Source: Apoda limacodes | Lineage: Eukaryota > Arthropoda > Insecta > Lepidoptera > Limacodidae | Length of the DNA: 64,000 nucleotides | Assembly: GCA_946406115.1 (NCBI GenBank) | Contig: OX291547.1 | Span: 12,095,001-12,159,000, forward strand | Reading direction: 5' to 3' | Shown here: piece by piece, positions 1 through 10,911 of the stretch | Numbering within the stretch: the first letter of the stretch is position 1 | Layout: each line of letters begins with the position of its first letter | Position numbers and translations under genes: made by a program | Notes under the pieces: model-generated | Told to the model about the DNA's origin: nothing | Databases searched by the model: none | What the model saw: only the letters and a program-made list of their open reading frames with translations

Positions 1-1548
1 CTAACAATTCAGCCACTAGATGGCGTTGTTATCAAGGCACGCGTGACGTTCATCTTGTAGTTTTGGCGACCGGACCGCGGCGCAGCGCTGTTGATTCTAG
101 TTAGAGATTTTTCCAGCGCAACGCGCACTGACAAACATCTAAAGTTAGGGGTAATTCACACGATGTAAATGAAACTACTGAAAGTTACAATTAGGTGGTA
201 ATTAAATCTTAAGGTTTAGGTATCATGGTAGTTTTAAGTAATGACTAAATCTAAGTGATGTATATACCTACTTTAAAGAAAATTAAACTGTATTTAATAG
301 CACTAAGAATTAAAGGAAGTAAGTAGGTAATTTGCGTTGCAATATTTGCATCGTCTAGTAAGTAATAAATCAGCTGCTTCAGCCGTAAAGAATTTACGAT
401 ACCTACGCCAATATAGTCTTTTGAAATGTTGTAGGAGTTCCTTGGGAGAAAAGATTAGACATCTAGATGCCATGACATTATATTTTGCTTTTAAAAATTA
501 TCGCTAACGAATAGAATTTAGAATATCTAAAAACATTTTACCACCCATGATGATTGACTCGGATTTTTATTTTCCCAAAACCTAATATATCCGTTATCCT
601 GGTATTCTTATTATGCCAAGTCCATAGAAAAGGGTTATTCTACATGCAATTCTAATTTTAACTAAATATTTTACCACGATCTTTATAACATAAAATTAAT
701 TTTACCTACAATTTTTTTTCCTTAGCGATTTATTTTTTGCAATGTTAGCACTTAAAAAGTACATGCATATTCACTATTATCCCGTTTCCTTTCCTAGCAC
801 CCAAGGTATAGATATCTATGCTATCCAATTTATCCAACATAATACTTCAGATCATATATTTGAATACATAAATATAGCAGAAAAATATTTGAGAAAAGTT
901 TTTCCAAGATAATATAAGCTTCCTTTGTGGGAATTTCAACTCAAATGATTGTACACTTAGACACAATTGCATTTAGAAATTAGTATGGCTGCATTTTCAC
1001 AACTAACGGCTAGAATAGAAAGATGCAAGTTATCTGAATATTGAATCGAAAATATAATACGGTAAATAATCTTGACGAAGATGAATATATGAAATGTAAA
1101 AAAGATTTTTGGAACTAATTAACTAAAATTAAACTATGTCAACTCCTAATAGTCTAATAATATATGCAATGTGTCAGGGTTTAACTTCTTTTGCAATGAC
1201 AAACTGGTTTATCAAAATCTCAAGGTGTACAACAACTGTACAGCAATTTTAAGATTGTTTTGAGTTAGCATTGTGAGTCTCTAACGTGCTCTTAGCAAAA
1301 ATAAACTTAGTAGGTAAATCATATAAAAGGGATACCTTCGATATGCACTTTCTTTACAAACTGTTGCCCTTAATAATCTTTCAAGTACTGTAACTAAAGA
1401 TCCAGTGTAACTACACCTTAAGCAAAGAATAAGTGCGCGCGCATCTTTAGAACGTGCTCGTAAAAAGACGTCACGGGGGCGTGGTGGTACGGTTGACATG
1501 CATGACGGCTACCGCTCAGAGTCTATCAGAAATACGCATGCATGCCAC
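1..1548. other. AT-rich intergenic or intronic sequence
   Basis: I see no convincing gene or mobile element here. The first 120 bases are richer in GC than what follows and include a GCGC-rich patch. The rest is AT-rich with only short open frames. The stretch from about 1430 is again more GC-rich and leads into the candidate exon that follows. Confidence 0.5.
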
Positions 1549-1656
1549 CTGTAAAGCGACCAGTTTAAGAAGGTCGTACACTTCCAAAGTTATTTGATTA
1601 ATCATTACGGCTCTTGTCCACGGTAAGAATTTTGCATGATCCGCATTCGAAATTAA
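1549..1656 (-). CDS. Candidate internal exon, product unknown
   Basis: On the minus strand a pyrimidine-rich tract ending CACCGCAG is followed by 108 open nucleotides (36 codons), which end at CAG followed by GTGGCA. That fits an acceptor and a donor with phase 0 at both ends. The encoded peptide is ordinary in composition (it includes FLPWTRAVMINQITLEVYDL) and is richer in GC than its flanks. I do not recognise the protein, and no second exon is visible in the window, so this may be chance. It would be a host exon only if transcript data or cross-species conservation support it. Confidence 0.18.
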
Positions 1657-1874
1657 CTGCGGTGGAAAAAAAGTAAATCTTACGTGGATCCGTCGTGTGG
1701 ACAAAGTTACATTGAAAATAGAACCCTTCGGCGATTCTTTCGTACATCCGGTGATTTTCCGAATCTAAACACGTCACAGTGGATACGCGCTGTTAGGGCT
1801 TTTAAATTTTCTGAATAGTTATGTAGTTTGGAAATTGTACAATCATGCAGGAATTAAATAAATCAAACAAATAA

Positions 1875-2298
1875 TCAATTGTGTAAACTCAAAAATGACA
1901 ATAATAAAAAATATATCCACACTCTTATAATATTACTTAAATTAAACGACTGAAAAGCATTTTCAACTCTAACAAAGGAGATCTTTTTATTGAATAAATA
2001 AACACAATGATTTGATTGATTAATAATTATTTTGAATAATTCCGAAAAGAATCGACGTAAAGAATACATAAAGTTACAAAAACATTAAGGTAGGCAACAC
2101 AAATATATTTTATCTCTAAGACAAGAAAGAATATACCTACACGTATCTTATCTTAATATCCTTATAATGTTGATTATTTTTTTTATACTTTAATAATAAA
2201 TAGGGTGAATGCTCCTATTCCCAGCCTCCCCCCAAATATCAGCCGGGCGTGCTTTTTTCTGTGATAAATAAGAAGTAACATGCCCTATCTTTGGTGTA
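1875..2298. other. AT-rich spacer
   Basis: Low-complexity AT-rich sequence with one short minus-strand open frame of compositional origin. I see no gene or repeat that I can name. Confidence 0.5.
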
Positions 2299-2640
2299 TT
2301 TTTAGGGTTCCGTAGCCAAAAACGCAACCCTTATAGATTCGTCATGTCTGTCTGTCCGTCCGTCCGTATGTCACAGCCACTTTTTTCTGAAACTATAAGA
2401 ACTATACTGTTGAAACTTGGCAAGTAGATGTATTCTGTGAACCGCATTAAGATTAAAACTAAAAAAATATATGATGTACATTACCATGCAAACTTCCAAC
2501 GAGTTTTTTTTATACGTCATAAATCGTAAGCCGCAATTTACCATTCATTCAATTCATGTGTTTGTAGATTACATAAATGGTGGAAGGTACGGAACCCTCG
2601 GTGTGCAAGTTCAACTCGCACTTGGCCGGTTTTTTTTTTT
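2299..2640 (-). repeat. SINE-like GGCCAAGTGCGAGT repeat, internally shortened copy
   Basis: Read on the minus strand it opens with poly-A and CCGGCCAAGTGCGAGTTG, continues GGGTTCCGTACC, and closes with GGCTACGGAACCCTAAAAA. Both ends match the longer copy at 9097-9723, including the internal ACATACGGACGGACGGACAG-type tract near the far end, but the middle is shorter. The short open frame inside it is not a gene. Confidence 0.75.
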
Positions 2641-3937
2641 AAAGAATAAATATTTATGACGTAATCTTCCAATTATCGTTGCTATCCCTTCGTTAGGGTT
2701 CTTTTAATCTCCATTTCAGTGATAGTTATGCCAATACACGCAAATTTTAACAAAAACGCGTGATTTTTCTGGACACTTAGTAAGCGATGTTTCACTTACT
2801 TTGATGCTTAGGTATATCTTTATAATTTAAGGGAACAAGTATGAATATTTCGTACAGTAAATTAGAAAAATAAAGTAAATTTTCTTCTGGATTTAGAATT
2901 TAATAGAGGGCTGACGTTTGGTCCATTTGTTTGTATGGAGTGCCATAAATCAGCCGCGGTGGCTGAAATTTGGTACCGGAACTGTTCCAAATATTAGCCA
3001 CCACTTATATTTTTTTACTCAAATATCGATTTTTGTTTGCGATTGTACTTTTTCGTGCTTGCCATTATTTATAACATGTAAAAATATGTTTATCTAGTAT
3101 AGCTTTACTTTAGCAACAGCTTCCTTAGCTTTCACATGTCTATATCGTCATTTACGAACTAAAATTATAACAAATTAATTGTGAAGTACAATCACAACCA
3201 TAAGTCTTTTCCGTTTTTTTCAAGTTATTTGTAAAGTGAGACTTGTAGTAATTGATATAATGACTATGCTTTTCGTTTTTTATATTTATACCTTAACGTT
3301 TTTTATCCCCATATATTCGTTTTATCCCCATATATAATATGTAATATCATTATTTAGGGGATTTTTTCTTTTCACCAACTACTTTAGTCCTACATGACAG
3401 GGGGTGAGCCTATCACCGCAACACTGCTTTTAATGCACAATATATCTGATCTTTGGAGGTTTAATATATGTCGACGATGCAAGGGTCTACTTGATTTTCG
3501 GTAAAGGGTAGATGGAGGAACAAAGACTTACACAGAATACTTTTTAACTCTGCTAAATCAGAGGTAAGAATCCCACGTAGGCGAAGTAGCAGATGAAAGC
3601 TATTAGGGTAGAACCGGCTAACGGCGGTCAAGTGATAAAGCCGGTCATTACAATTTCTCCCATATTACTGTGTTTCCACGCAAGCACACGTACAAAACGG
3701 TTAGCACGGCCTTACCCCGCGCCGCGCCGTCGCACCGGCTCCCCGCTCATTCTCCAGCCGACATTTAGGTGGAACGCACGTAAATTTTTTTCGAGCCTAC
3801 TTAAAATAAATTTTCAAGATCAAACAACTCATCATTGAAATGAATTACTTCGGACTCAGAAATAGAAATGACAGATCTGCGTGAAGATGAAGATGCTGAC
3901 GCTGCGGAGAACTTAGAAAGTAAATGTATAATCTGCG
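2641..3937. other. Spacer with a GC-rich island
   Basis: Mostly AT-rich. Around 3590-3780 there is a GC-richer block with CCGCGCCGCGCCGTCGC at its core. The plus-strand open frame at 3593-3838 shows no domain I recognise and has no support as a gene. Confidence 0.4.
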
Positions 3938-4109
3938 ATGACCAGTCAAGCTTTGTTGAGGCATAAGTCGCAGATGTAACCCTCAGGAGAGTCGTATCAT
4001 GAGCACTCAGCGTGAGCCCAGAGACCACACAGCATACACCTATACCACATCTCGTTGTTTCGCCCATAATGCGATGCGATGCTTATGCCTCAACAAAGCT
4101 TGACTGGTA
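3938..4109. repeat. Inverted repeat with arms of about 32 bp
   Basis: GACCAGTCAAGCTTTGTTGA and the following bases at 3938-3971 reappear as reverse complement at 4077-4109 with only one or two differences. The spacer of about 105 nt carries no recognised gene. It could be the remains of a small fold-back element. Confidence 0.6.
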
Positions 4110-4550
4110 TTACCGACCTAGCGACTGGTATTACCTGCCTCGGGTTGAAATACCGGTCAACGTCGTTTATTATTTGAATATTGTTTATGCCGAATTGATT
4201 TTACTTATTGATCTCAAGTATTGTGATTTTGGTAAAAGAATAGTTTTAGTTTAGTTAGCAAAAAGATTAATAAAGAAATATTGATTATCATCTGATTTTT
4301 TGAAATTTCCTCCTTAAGTGATCGGTAATACCCATTCTTACCCTGATAGTATGAATTTTCTTTTCCACTAGCAACGAATCACATGGCCTAAGTGTATGGT
4401 TAAAATATTTCTATAAAATCTTGGAGCATAAACTGAAAAAAAGGATAACTAAACTAGTTTAGCTATTCGAAATTTACTTAGTTATAACCTACTTTTGTTA
4501 TAATTAAACAACTAATTCGCTGCACATAACTTATATTTAATCTACTATTA

Positions 4551-4562
4551 GCGATTTAGATT
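4551..4562. repeat. Target-site duplication of LINE A copy 1, left
   Basis: GCGATTTAGATT directly precedes the T-run that is the poly-A tail of the minus-strand LINE. The identical 12-mer occurs at 6148-6159 on the far side. Confidence 0.8.
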
Positions 4563-6147
4563 TTTTTCTTTCTGAGCTGACTATGCAGTTGGCTGTTGCA
4601 GCCATTACTGCTTCACCGGACTTTTGGGGCGAGACTCTGAAGGAGCCTCAACCCATATAGCGCCCAACGCTCAAGGGCTTCCCGCGGGGGAAGCCTCGGC
4701 TTGGGTTGTCGCTCTCAGGGGCGTCCCTTCGACCGGCGTGAGTCTCGAACCCGAAGGTGAGTCACCGCCAGGAGGGGAGTTCCCCGTTACGCGGGTGCGG
4801 TTGCGATTGAGTGGGGGCGAGAAGCGCCCCGGCACTCTTTGATACCTAGTGTATCCTTGTGGGCGCCGACGAACCCGGGGACGTCGGCGTCGTGTTTGGA
4901 GGGAGGCCCTATTCGGGGAGGTCGTAGAGACTAATCTCGCTATCCGGACAGCGAGATCGTCATCTGGGGACGTTAGTACGTGCCGAGGCCGCCTAACAAT
5001 AGTTTCACGACCGTGACCGGGTCGATCGGGGGGACGATACGTTGTGGATTGCACAATTAAACGATTCGGATGATTTTGCGTACGCTCGAAAAAGCGGACT
5101 GCCAAGTCTTTAAAATATTGGGGAATCGTGGGAAGTTCGAAGTCTCTGTGTAGGTCCGCATTGCGAACGTACCAAGAGGCTCCAGTGGCCGCTCTGAGAA
5201 AGCGGTTTTGGAGGGTCTGGAGTTTGTGGAGATTGCGCTTGGACAGCGCAAAGACTACGCTAGCATAAGCTAGTATGGGGCGGATACAAGTTGTGTAAAG
5301 ATTTAGCTTATTTCTAAGCGACATCTTACTATACTTGCCTATCATGGGATAGAGACGGCCGAGGACAAAAGCGGCTCGGTCTCTGACTATTTTGGTGTGA
5401 GCTTGGAAGTTCAAACGACTATCCATGGTCACACCGAGATATTTGGTCTTATTTTGCCAGGGAATGGCACGACCGAAAAGAGAAAGGGGAGAAGGCCGCG
5501 GAGGGTGGCCTAGGGTAAAAAGAACGGCAGAGCTTTTGTCGGGATTCACCTCGATTCTCCATTTTCGAAACCACTCGCCTAGGGCGGTGATAGCGGGTTG
5601 GAGTCTCTCAGTGATTCGACTCGCTTGCCTATCTGTGGTATAGATAGCGGTATCGTCCGCAAAGAGGGCTAGGTTGGTACCTATTGTTTTAGGGATGTCG
5701 TTAGTGTACAGAAGGTACAAGATGGGGGCGAGCACGGACCCTTGCGGGACTCCTGCTTCTATGGGACGGGGGGAAGAGAGAGTGCCTTTGACTTTGTAGC
5801 GAAAGCTACGATTCGACAAATAGTCTCGTATGATGAGCACGAGACGATCTGGCAACTGAAAGTTGTACAGTTTAAAAATTAAACCGTTGTGCCAGACTTT
5901 GTCGAAAGCTTTCGCTACATCGAAGAAGACAGCGCCCGTGTGACGGGTCTTACCTAACGCTGGCTGAAAGCCAGTGAGAATATGTTCCGTTATGCGGAGG
6001 ACTTGATGGACGCATGAGTGTTTGGCACGGAAGCCGAACTGCTCGTCTATTAAAATGCCTCTGGAGACTATAGCGTTCCGTAGGCGGGCGAGAAGGAGGC
6101 GTTCATAGAGTTTACCAAGGGCCTTTAGTAAACTTATGGGGCGATAG
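4563..6147 (-). mobile_element. 5'-truncated Jockey-like non-LTR retrotransposon (LINE A, copy 1)
   Basis: A 1.58-kb minus-strand insertion flanked by the perfect 12-bp duplication GCGATTTAGATT. The 3' end is an A-run (read as T's from 4563), preceded by a short 3' UTR below 4671. The 5' end is abrupt and lies inside the reverse transcriptase, the usual outcome of incomplete target-primed reverse transcription. It is richer in GC than the flanks. A second, more decayed copy of the same family lies at 45271-45918. Confidence 0.85.
4671..6147 (-). pseudogene. Reverse transcriptase of LINE A, N-terminally truncated
   Basis: One uninterrupted minus-strand frame enters at the truncation point and ends at the TGA at 4671. 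It starts inside the RT fingers with YRPISLL, followed by GFRAKHS. Next come FDVAKAFDKVWHNGL (first catalytic aspartate), GVPQGSVLAP, and FADDTAIY (the catalytic aspartate pair). Then come a KYLGV thumb motif and a C-terminal region with RNLHKLQTLQNRFLRAATG. An arginine- and proline-rich tail closes it. The arrangement is that of Jockey-clade LINE ORF2. The endonuclease and the start of the RT are missing, so it cannot act by itself, but the remaining frame has no stops, which suggests a fairly recent insertion. The internal methionine or TTG near 5855 is not a real start. Confidence 0.85.
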
Positions 6148-6159
6148 GCGATTTAGATT
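6148..6159. repeat. Target-site duplication of LINE A copy 1, right
   Basis: GCGATTTAGATT matches 4551-4562 exactly. Two or three bases may be shared with the element end (the adjoining GCGATAGGC belongs to the RT frame), so the junction is certain only to that degree. Confidence 0.8.
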
Positions 6160-6342
6160 AGTATTCATCAAATTATGTTACCAGTAGATATCATTTGTGT
6201 TATTGTTAGCTAATCTTTCTAGCATCTAAAATCACGAAAAAATGCTAGACTGATGTTTGGTACGCATGAGGCTGTTATTACATCCGAGGCGGTTGATATT
6301 TGGAAAATACCACATAATTCACAAAAACATGTTTTTTTAATA

Positions 6343-6520
6343 GTTTTCTCTAAGGACTACAGTATGGGGTTCTTTAAAAAAGAAGTTATTAGATTTCTGA
6401 AGGGTCGGCAACGCGCGAGTGATGCCCCTGGTGTTGCAAGCGTCCATAGGCTACGGTGACCGCTTACCATCAGGCGGACCGTAGGCTTGTTTGCCACCTT
6501 AGTGCTATAAAAAAAAAAAG
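6343..6520 (+). mobile_element. 3' end of a non-LTR retrotransposon (LINE B family)
   Basis: The plus-strand frame reads FSKDYSMGFFKKEVIRFLKG, then RQRASDAPGVASVHRLR and stop. A short UTR follows with CGCTTACCATCAGGCGG, then an A-run at about 6509-6520. The same C-terminus and UTR recur on the minus strand at 28747-28908 and 45919-46982. Only the last 40 or so codons of ORF2 remain. Confidence 0.75.
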
Positions 6521-7022
6521 TTTTACTAGTATCATTTTTATGCATAATAATGCATACTAAACATTACAAGCTACAAGTAACGAGTAAGAGTCTTAGGTTA
6601 TTGTTTATTATAAGAACGTAAACCGGACTCAGAATCTATTTGCAATTCCGATAAACAAAAATGACCTTGACCCTCGTCTTTCGCTTTGTTAGTGTATGCA
6701 ACATATACATAAATACGTATTATATATCTCATCGTAAATTTGGAATTTTGTAGATTTTAGTTTTAATCAATGTTGTGATTTGAAAACCAATTAAGGAATG
6801 TGATAATAAAGGTAATCATGTAAGTATTTTAATGATTTCTGATTCAATTACCAGAAAAAGTGAACATTAAGTAAAGTTAGGTTATGTTTACAAGATTTGC
6901 AAAAAGATTCTGAGTCACGTTTAGTAACCATTTAAAGTTAAAAAAAAATTTAGGGAATTGATACATGGCTCATTCACCCTACATCAACGCTTAAAAATAT
7001 TGATATTTTTTATATTATACTT
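6521..7022. other. AT-rich spacer
   Basis: No gene or named repeat is visible. The sequence is rich in A/T runs. Confidence 0.5.
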
Positions 7023-7049
7023 TATATATATATATATATATATATATAC
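7023..7049. repeat. (TA)n microsatellite
   Basis: About 13 TA dinucleotides without interruption. Confidence 0.9.
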
Positions 7050-7210
7050 TGGTTATACTTTATTGCATTTATATTACATTTATAATACTATATTTATACT
7101 GGTGTCTTGGGCAGAGGCAATAGGCACACATGGGAATATCGTGAGATGGACGGTACACTACTAGAATCACTCACTAATACAGACAACAAACGCCGCATAC
7201 CTTCCAGTGT

Positions 7211-7639
7211 TTGAGGACGCTCCGTTTCTTCAATTACCACCTTTTTCAACGCTTGCGCTGTTTCAGCCCGCACATTCTACAGAACCCCGCTATTGACCGT
7301 TTTTCCTATGTGACCCGTTTCTTGAGTCCTTGCAGGGGAACGCTGGTTGGTAAGACGCTGGAACGGAACAGAACGTTTAAAAATATATATATGCAGTCAG
7401 CACAGTTAATTAGTCAGAATATACATATGAAGAATACCGCTAAATTCAAGGGTATTGTCGATTTGTTTCAGGAAGGAAACAAGTACGTACTGAAAAGCTG
7501 TTATCTATTTGAACTATCAAATTGTGTCAAAGAGAATACGATTCGGAGCGCCTCTCAGCGTGCTTCATACAAACAAATTTCACACTTATTTTTGACACTT
7601 GTTGATCAAACACTACGAAATTTTGAAGGCATATTCTAG
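7211..7639 (+). CDS. Unrecognised 142-codon open frame
   Basis: This is the longest open frame outside the identified mobile elements. It begins MRTLRFFNYHL and ends TLRNFEGIF. I see no signal peptide, membrane segment or catalytic motif that I can defend. The opposite strand is also open over about 7105-7250 with a helical-looking stretch (QALKKVVIEETERPQ), so the coding strand is uncertain. No splice context is obvious. It may be a degraded transposon gene or chance. Confidence 0.15.
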   Translation: MRTLRFFNYHLFQRLRCFSPHILQNPAIDRFSYVTRFLSPCRGTLVGKTLERNRTFKNIYMQSAQLISQNIHMKNTAKFKGIVDLFQEGNKYVLKSCYLFELSNCVKENTIRSASQRASYKQISHLFLTLVDQTLRNFEGIF

Positions 7640-8029
7640 TAATAAATATCTAGGTCTGCAGTGTGCCAGTTTTCTATTGAATACAGGATTCAAGTTTTCC
7701 AAACAAATATAATAATAATTTATTTAATTCTTATGAACTAGGTATACACAAGTAGGTAGGTACACAGGTAACAATTGTAATGTAATTGTAATAAACTAAT
7801 AAGTGAGGAGCTGGTGTGTGATGAAGGAAGCCCCGTATTACAGATCACCAGGTCCTCACTCCACGGAAGCCTGTAAGGCACATTATTGAAAGTGTTTAGT
7901 AGGTACAAAATAAACAACAGGAAGTAACAGTAAACAGTAGTAAGAATATTTAACATTAACACAAAAGGTAGGTAGGTTTTTTTTTTTGTAAATAAGAAAT
8001 GTAGTAATATTTATGAGCCTTATGTTCAC

Positions 8030-8033
<4 letters not shown>
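7640..8033. other. AT-rich spacer upstream of the microsatellite
   Basis: No gene is recognised. Around 7820-7870 is a slightly GC-richer stretch without a frame of note. Confidence 0.45.

Positions 8034-8121
<88 letters not shown>
8034..8121. repeat. (TG)44 microsatellite
   Basis: An 88-base perfect TG/GT tract, followed by a TGTGTG-rich degenerate edge. Read on the minus strand it is a CA repeat lying just beyond the 3' end of the LINE D fragment. The open frames across it are compositional only. Confidence 0.97.
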
Positions 8122-8123
<2 letters not shown>

Positions 8124-8184
8124 AGTTTGAGTGCGAGGGCGTGTGGGTGTGTGTACACCCTGGCTTTCAGTTTTCGCATACGTG

Positions 8185-8762
8185 AATTTTTGTAACCAGT
8201 TATGAACCGGTTGCTTGCACTGTTTCTTAGGAAGTGAAAAAATGGACAACTCTTTATTAGCTTTATTATAAAGGTTGGCTCCTTGAAAGCAAAAATAGTG
8301 ATTAGCGAAACACCTGTTAAACGATCGTATAGTACAAACTTTGTACTTATTGCGTTTTTTGCTAACGGTTTTCAGATCATAGATGACTAATGTATGTTGG
8401 CTTATAATTGTGTTTAGGCCAAAAAGTTGTCTTACCGTCAATACTTCCCATTGTTTGTAAAGGTCAATGGTAGGGTACAGGTATGGTAGTGAGGAACTTT
8501 CAAAACAGCTCGTTGCGCTCTTTTAAGTTTTAGCAAGTGTATTTTTGCAGAACCCCCCCACGATCCTATGCACGTAAGTATTGACTGGCAAAGTGCAAAA
8601 TAAACATTTTTTAGAATTTTTTTATTGCTTATGTGTCGCAATTTTTTAAAGATAATAATTAATTTGCGTATTCTATTCGCTAGTAAGTTTATGTGATCAT
8701 GAAAGTTAAGTTTGCTATCGATCATTACGCCTACATATTTAATATTCTCCGTTTTGACAATT
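8185..8762 (-). mobile_element. Decayed non-LTR retrotransposon, RT C-terminus (LINE D)
   Basis: On the minus strand the frame reads ENIKYVGVMIDSKLNFHDHI, then RKLIIIFKKLRHI, then LKLKRAQRAVLKV, the usual thumb and C-terminal region of a LINE reverse transcriptase. After one frame change near 8440 it continues LTVRQLFGLNTI and ends with CKQPVHNWLQKF close to 8190. The polymerase core is absent. The family differs from LINE A and LINE B. The frame opens downstream into the CA microsatellite, consistent with a LINE 3' tail. Confidence 0.7.
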
Positions 8763-8959
8763 TTAGTTTAGTTTAGGTTTCAAAATAGATTTCTAGTTAA
8801 TAAAATTTTGGAAAACTAATTAACTAATTATGACAAAAAAGTTTCACAGTGACTGATCAGTAAATGCCAAAAACAAATGAGAAATTCGTTTGTATGAAGC
8901 CCGCTGCGTCTCGCAGAATCTCGAATCTCGTCTGCGAATTGCATCCTCTTCTGGATAAA

Positions 8960-9830
8960 AACGTTTCACAGGGTAAAAAACGGGACCTTATTACTAAGAC
9001 TCCGCCGCCCGTCCGTCCGTATGTCTGTCACCAGGCTGTATCTCATAAACTGTTAGACAGTTGAAATTTCAGAAAAAATGTATAATAACAAATACTAAAA
9101 AACCGGCCAAGTGCGAGTTGGACTCATGCACCGAGGGTTCCGTACCTACCACCATTTACGTACTTTACAAACACAAACAAAAAAATATGTTTTTTTTTAT
9201 TTTTATATTTAAGTTGATTGAATGAAAGGTAAATTGCGGTTTAAGATTTATGACGTATTAAAAAATAACTACTTACTAGATCTCGTTCAAACCAATTTTC
9301 GGTGGAAGTTTGCATGGTAATGTACATCATATATTTTTTTTAGTTTGGTTATTCTCTTATTTTAGAAGTTACAGTGGGGGGACACACATTTTACCACTTT
9401 GGAAGTGTCTCACGCGCAAACTATTTAGTTTAGAAAAAAAGGATATTCCCATCCATAGATAATCCACACGTATGGGTTTGATGAAAAAAAAATTTTTGAG
9501 TTTCAGTTCTAAGTATGGGGAACCCCCAAAACTTATTGTTTTTTTTCTATTTTTGTGTAAAAATCTTAATGCGGTTCTCAGAATACATCTACTAACCAAG
9601 TTTCAACAGTATAGTTCTTATTGTTTCGGAAAAATGTGGCTGTGACTGTGGACGGACAGACAGACAGACATTACGAATCTATAAGGGTTCCGTTTTTGCC
9701 ATTTGGCTACGGAACCCTAAAAACAGAATAAAATAAATATTTAACGGGCTCCCATACAACAAACGTGATTTTTTTACTCGTTTTGGCTCGATATTAATAA
9801 CGGCAACAGGTCTACCTTAACGCTTGAAAT
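8960..9830 (-). repeat. SINE-like repeat interrupted by a second SINE-like repeat
   Basis: The left part at 8960-9096 (ACGGGACCTTATTACTAAGA, CCGTCCGTCCG, CACCAGGCTGTATCTCATAA) and the right part at 9724-9830 (CAGAATAAAATAAATATTTA, CTCCCATACAACAAACGTGA) join into one sequence that matches the uninterrupted copy at 49310-49560. The copy between them is listed separately. Confidence 0.7.
9097..9723 (+). repeat. Full-length SINE-like repeat, nested
   Basis: About 620 bp from AACCGGCCAAGTGCGAGTTG to TTGGCTACGGAACCCTAAAAA, with GGACGGACAGACAGACAGAC near the end. CTAAAAA occurs at both junctions and may be a 7-bp target duplication, although A-rich ends make that ambiguous. It is closely similar over about 450 bp to 19031-19550, so the subfamily looks young. 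Confidence 0.75.
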
Positions 9831-10105
9831 ATCCACAGAATATTTAATTATATATTCGCTTTTTTAAATAAATAACTACATTAAAATAAACCAAATATAT
9901 TCGTGCGCACTTGGCCAATTTTTTTAGATTAACTGAAGCTTCCAACACTGTCTGATTACTACTTAATCAATAAACAAGTTAAAAACGTAGGAATAAGAAG
10001 AACTGCATCAGTTATGATTCACAAATTATCATAATGAACTAGTTCAAAAAGTAAAATATATGATTATGTCTCACCAACTTTTCTGCTCCGTACGACTCGT
10101 GTGCT

Positions 10106-10530
10106 TGACCATTCTCCAAAAACCACCCCTGGTTCTGGCGGTTCTGGCTCGTACGTCGACTCGCGCTTGACCACTCTCAAAACCACCCCCTGGGTCTGGG
10201 GTGTGGCGACTCGCGCTTGACCACTCTCAAAACCACCCCCTGTGTCTGGGGGTACGTCGACTCGCGCTTGACCACTCTCAAAACCACCCCCTGTGTCTGG
10301 GGTACGTCGACTCGCGCTTGACCACTCTCAAAACCACCCCCTGTGTCTGGGGTACGTCGACTCGCGCTTGACCACTCTCAAAACCACCCCCTGTGTCTGG
10401 GGTGTGGCGACTCACGCTTGACCATTCTCAAAACCACCGCCTGTGTCTGGGGTGTGGCGACTCGCGCTTGACCACTTTCAAAACCACCCCCTGTGTCTGG
10501 GGGTATGTCGACTCACGCTTGACCAAAACT
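10106..10530 (+). repeat. Subterminal 50-bp tandem array, left arm
   Basis: About eight units of a 50-bp motif containing GACTCGCGCTTGACCACTCT followed by CAAAACCACCCCCTGTGTCT and GGGGTGTG. Units vary at a few sites (TACGTCGACTC versus GTGGCGACTC). The same motif is present in about two units in the right arm and eight in copy 2. Confidence 0.9.
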
Positions 10531-10616
10531 ACCGCGTGACGTCACAGTAGCTCCTGTGTATAACTTGTCTCTAGTTTTGTTATGTAATTACATCATTATC
10601 ATGTTTTTCCCCGTTC

Positions 10617-10674
10617 ATAATTAAGTTATTCCTATAACAAATTTCATAATTAAGTTATTCCTATAACAAATTTA
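10617..10674. repeat. 29-bp direct tandem duplication
   Basis: CATAATTAAGTTATTCCTAT plus nine bases is present twice back to back. The matching place in the right arm (near 14930) has a single shorter version, so this is a private change of the left arm. Confidence 0.8.
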
Positions 10675-10911
10675 ATTACAATGATGTTGGTGGTGACATT
10701 CCAAAAACTAGTCCCCCGAGGGTGTATCTCAAGATTTTTAGGGGTGTGTCCACTCACGCTTTACAAAAACTTAACCTGGAGACGTGTCGGCTCACGCTTG
10801 ATATGACTTGACATGTTATACCTACAGAAAATCTTCACTTCAAGTCGGTCGAAGTTTAAAGAGAAAAGCTGATAATAGTGTTAAAGATTTACAACTAGCA
10901 TCGATGTCAAC

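Noticed and set aside
4624..4842. 72-codon plus-strand frame rich in Gly/Pro/Glu
   Set aside because: It is the antisense of the arginine-rich C-terminus of LINE A.
8013..8195. Open frames running through the TG/CA microsatellite on both strands
   Set aside because: Poly-(Val/Cys) and poly-(Thr/His) translations come from the dinucleotide repeat. Only the LINE D part upstream is real coding relic.
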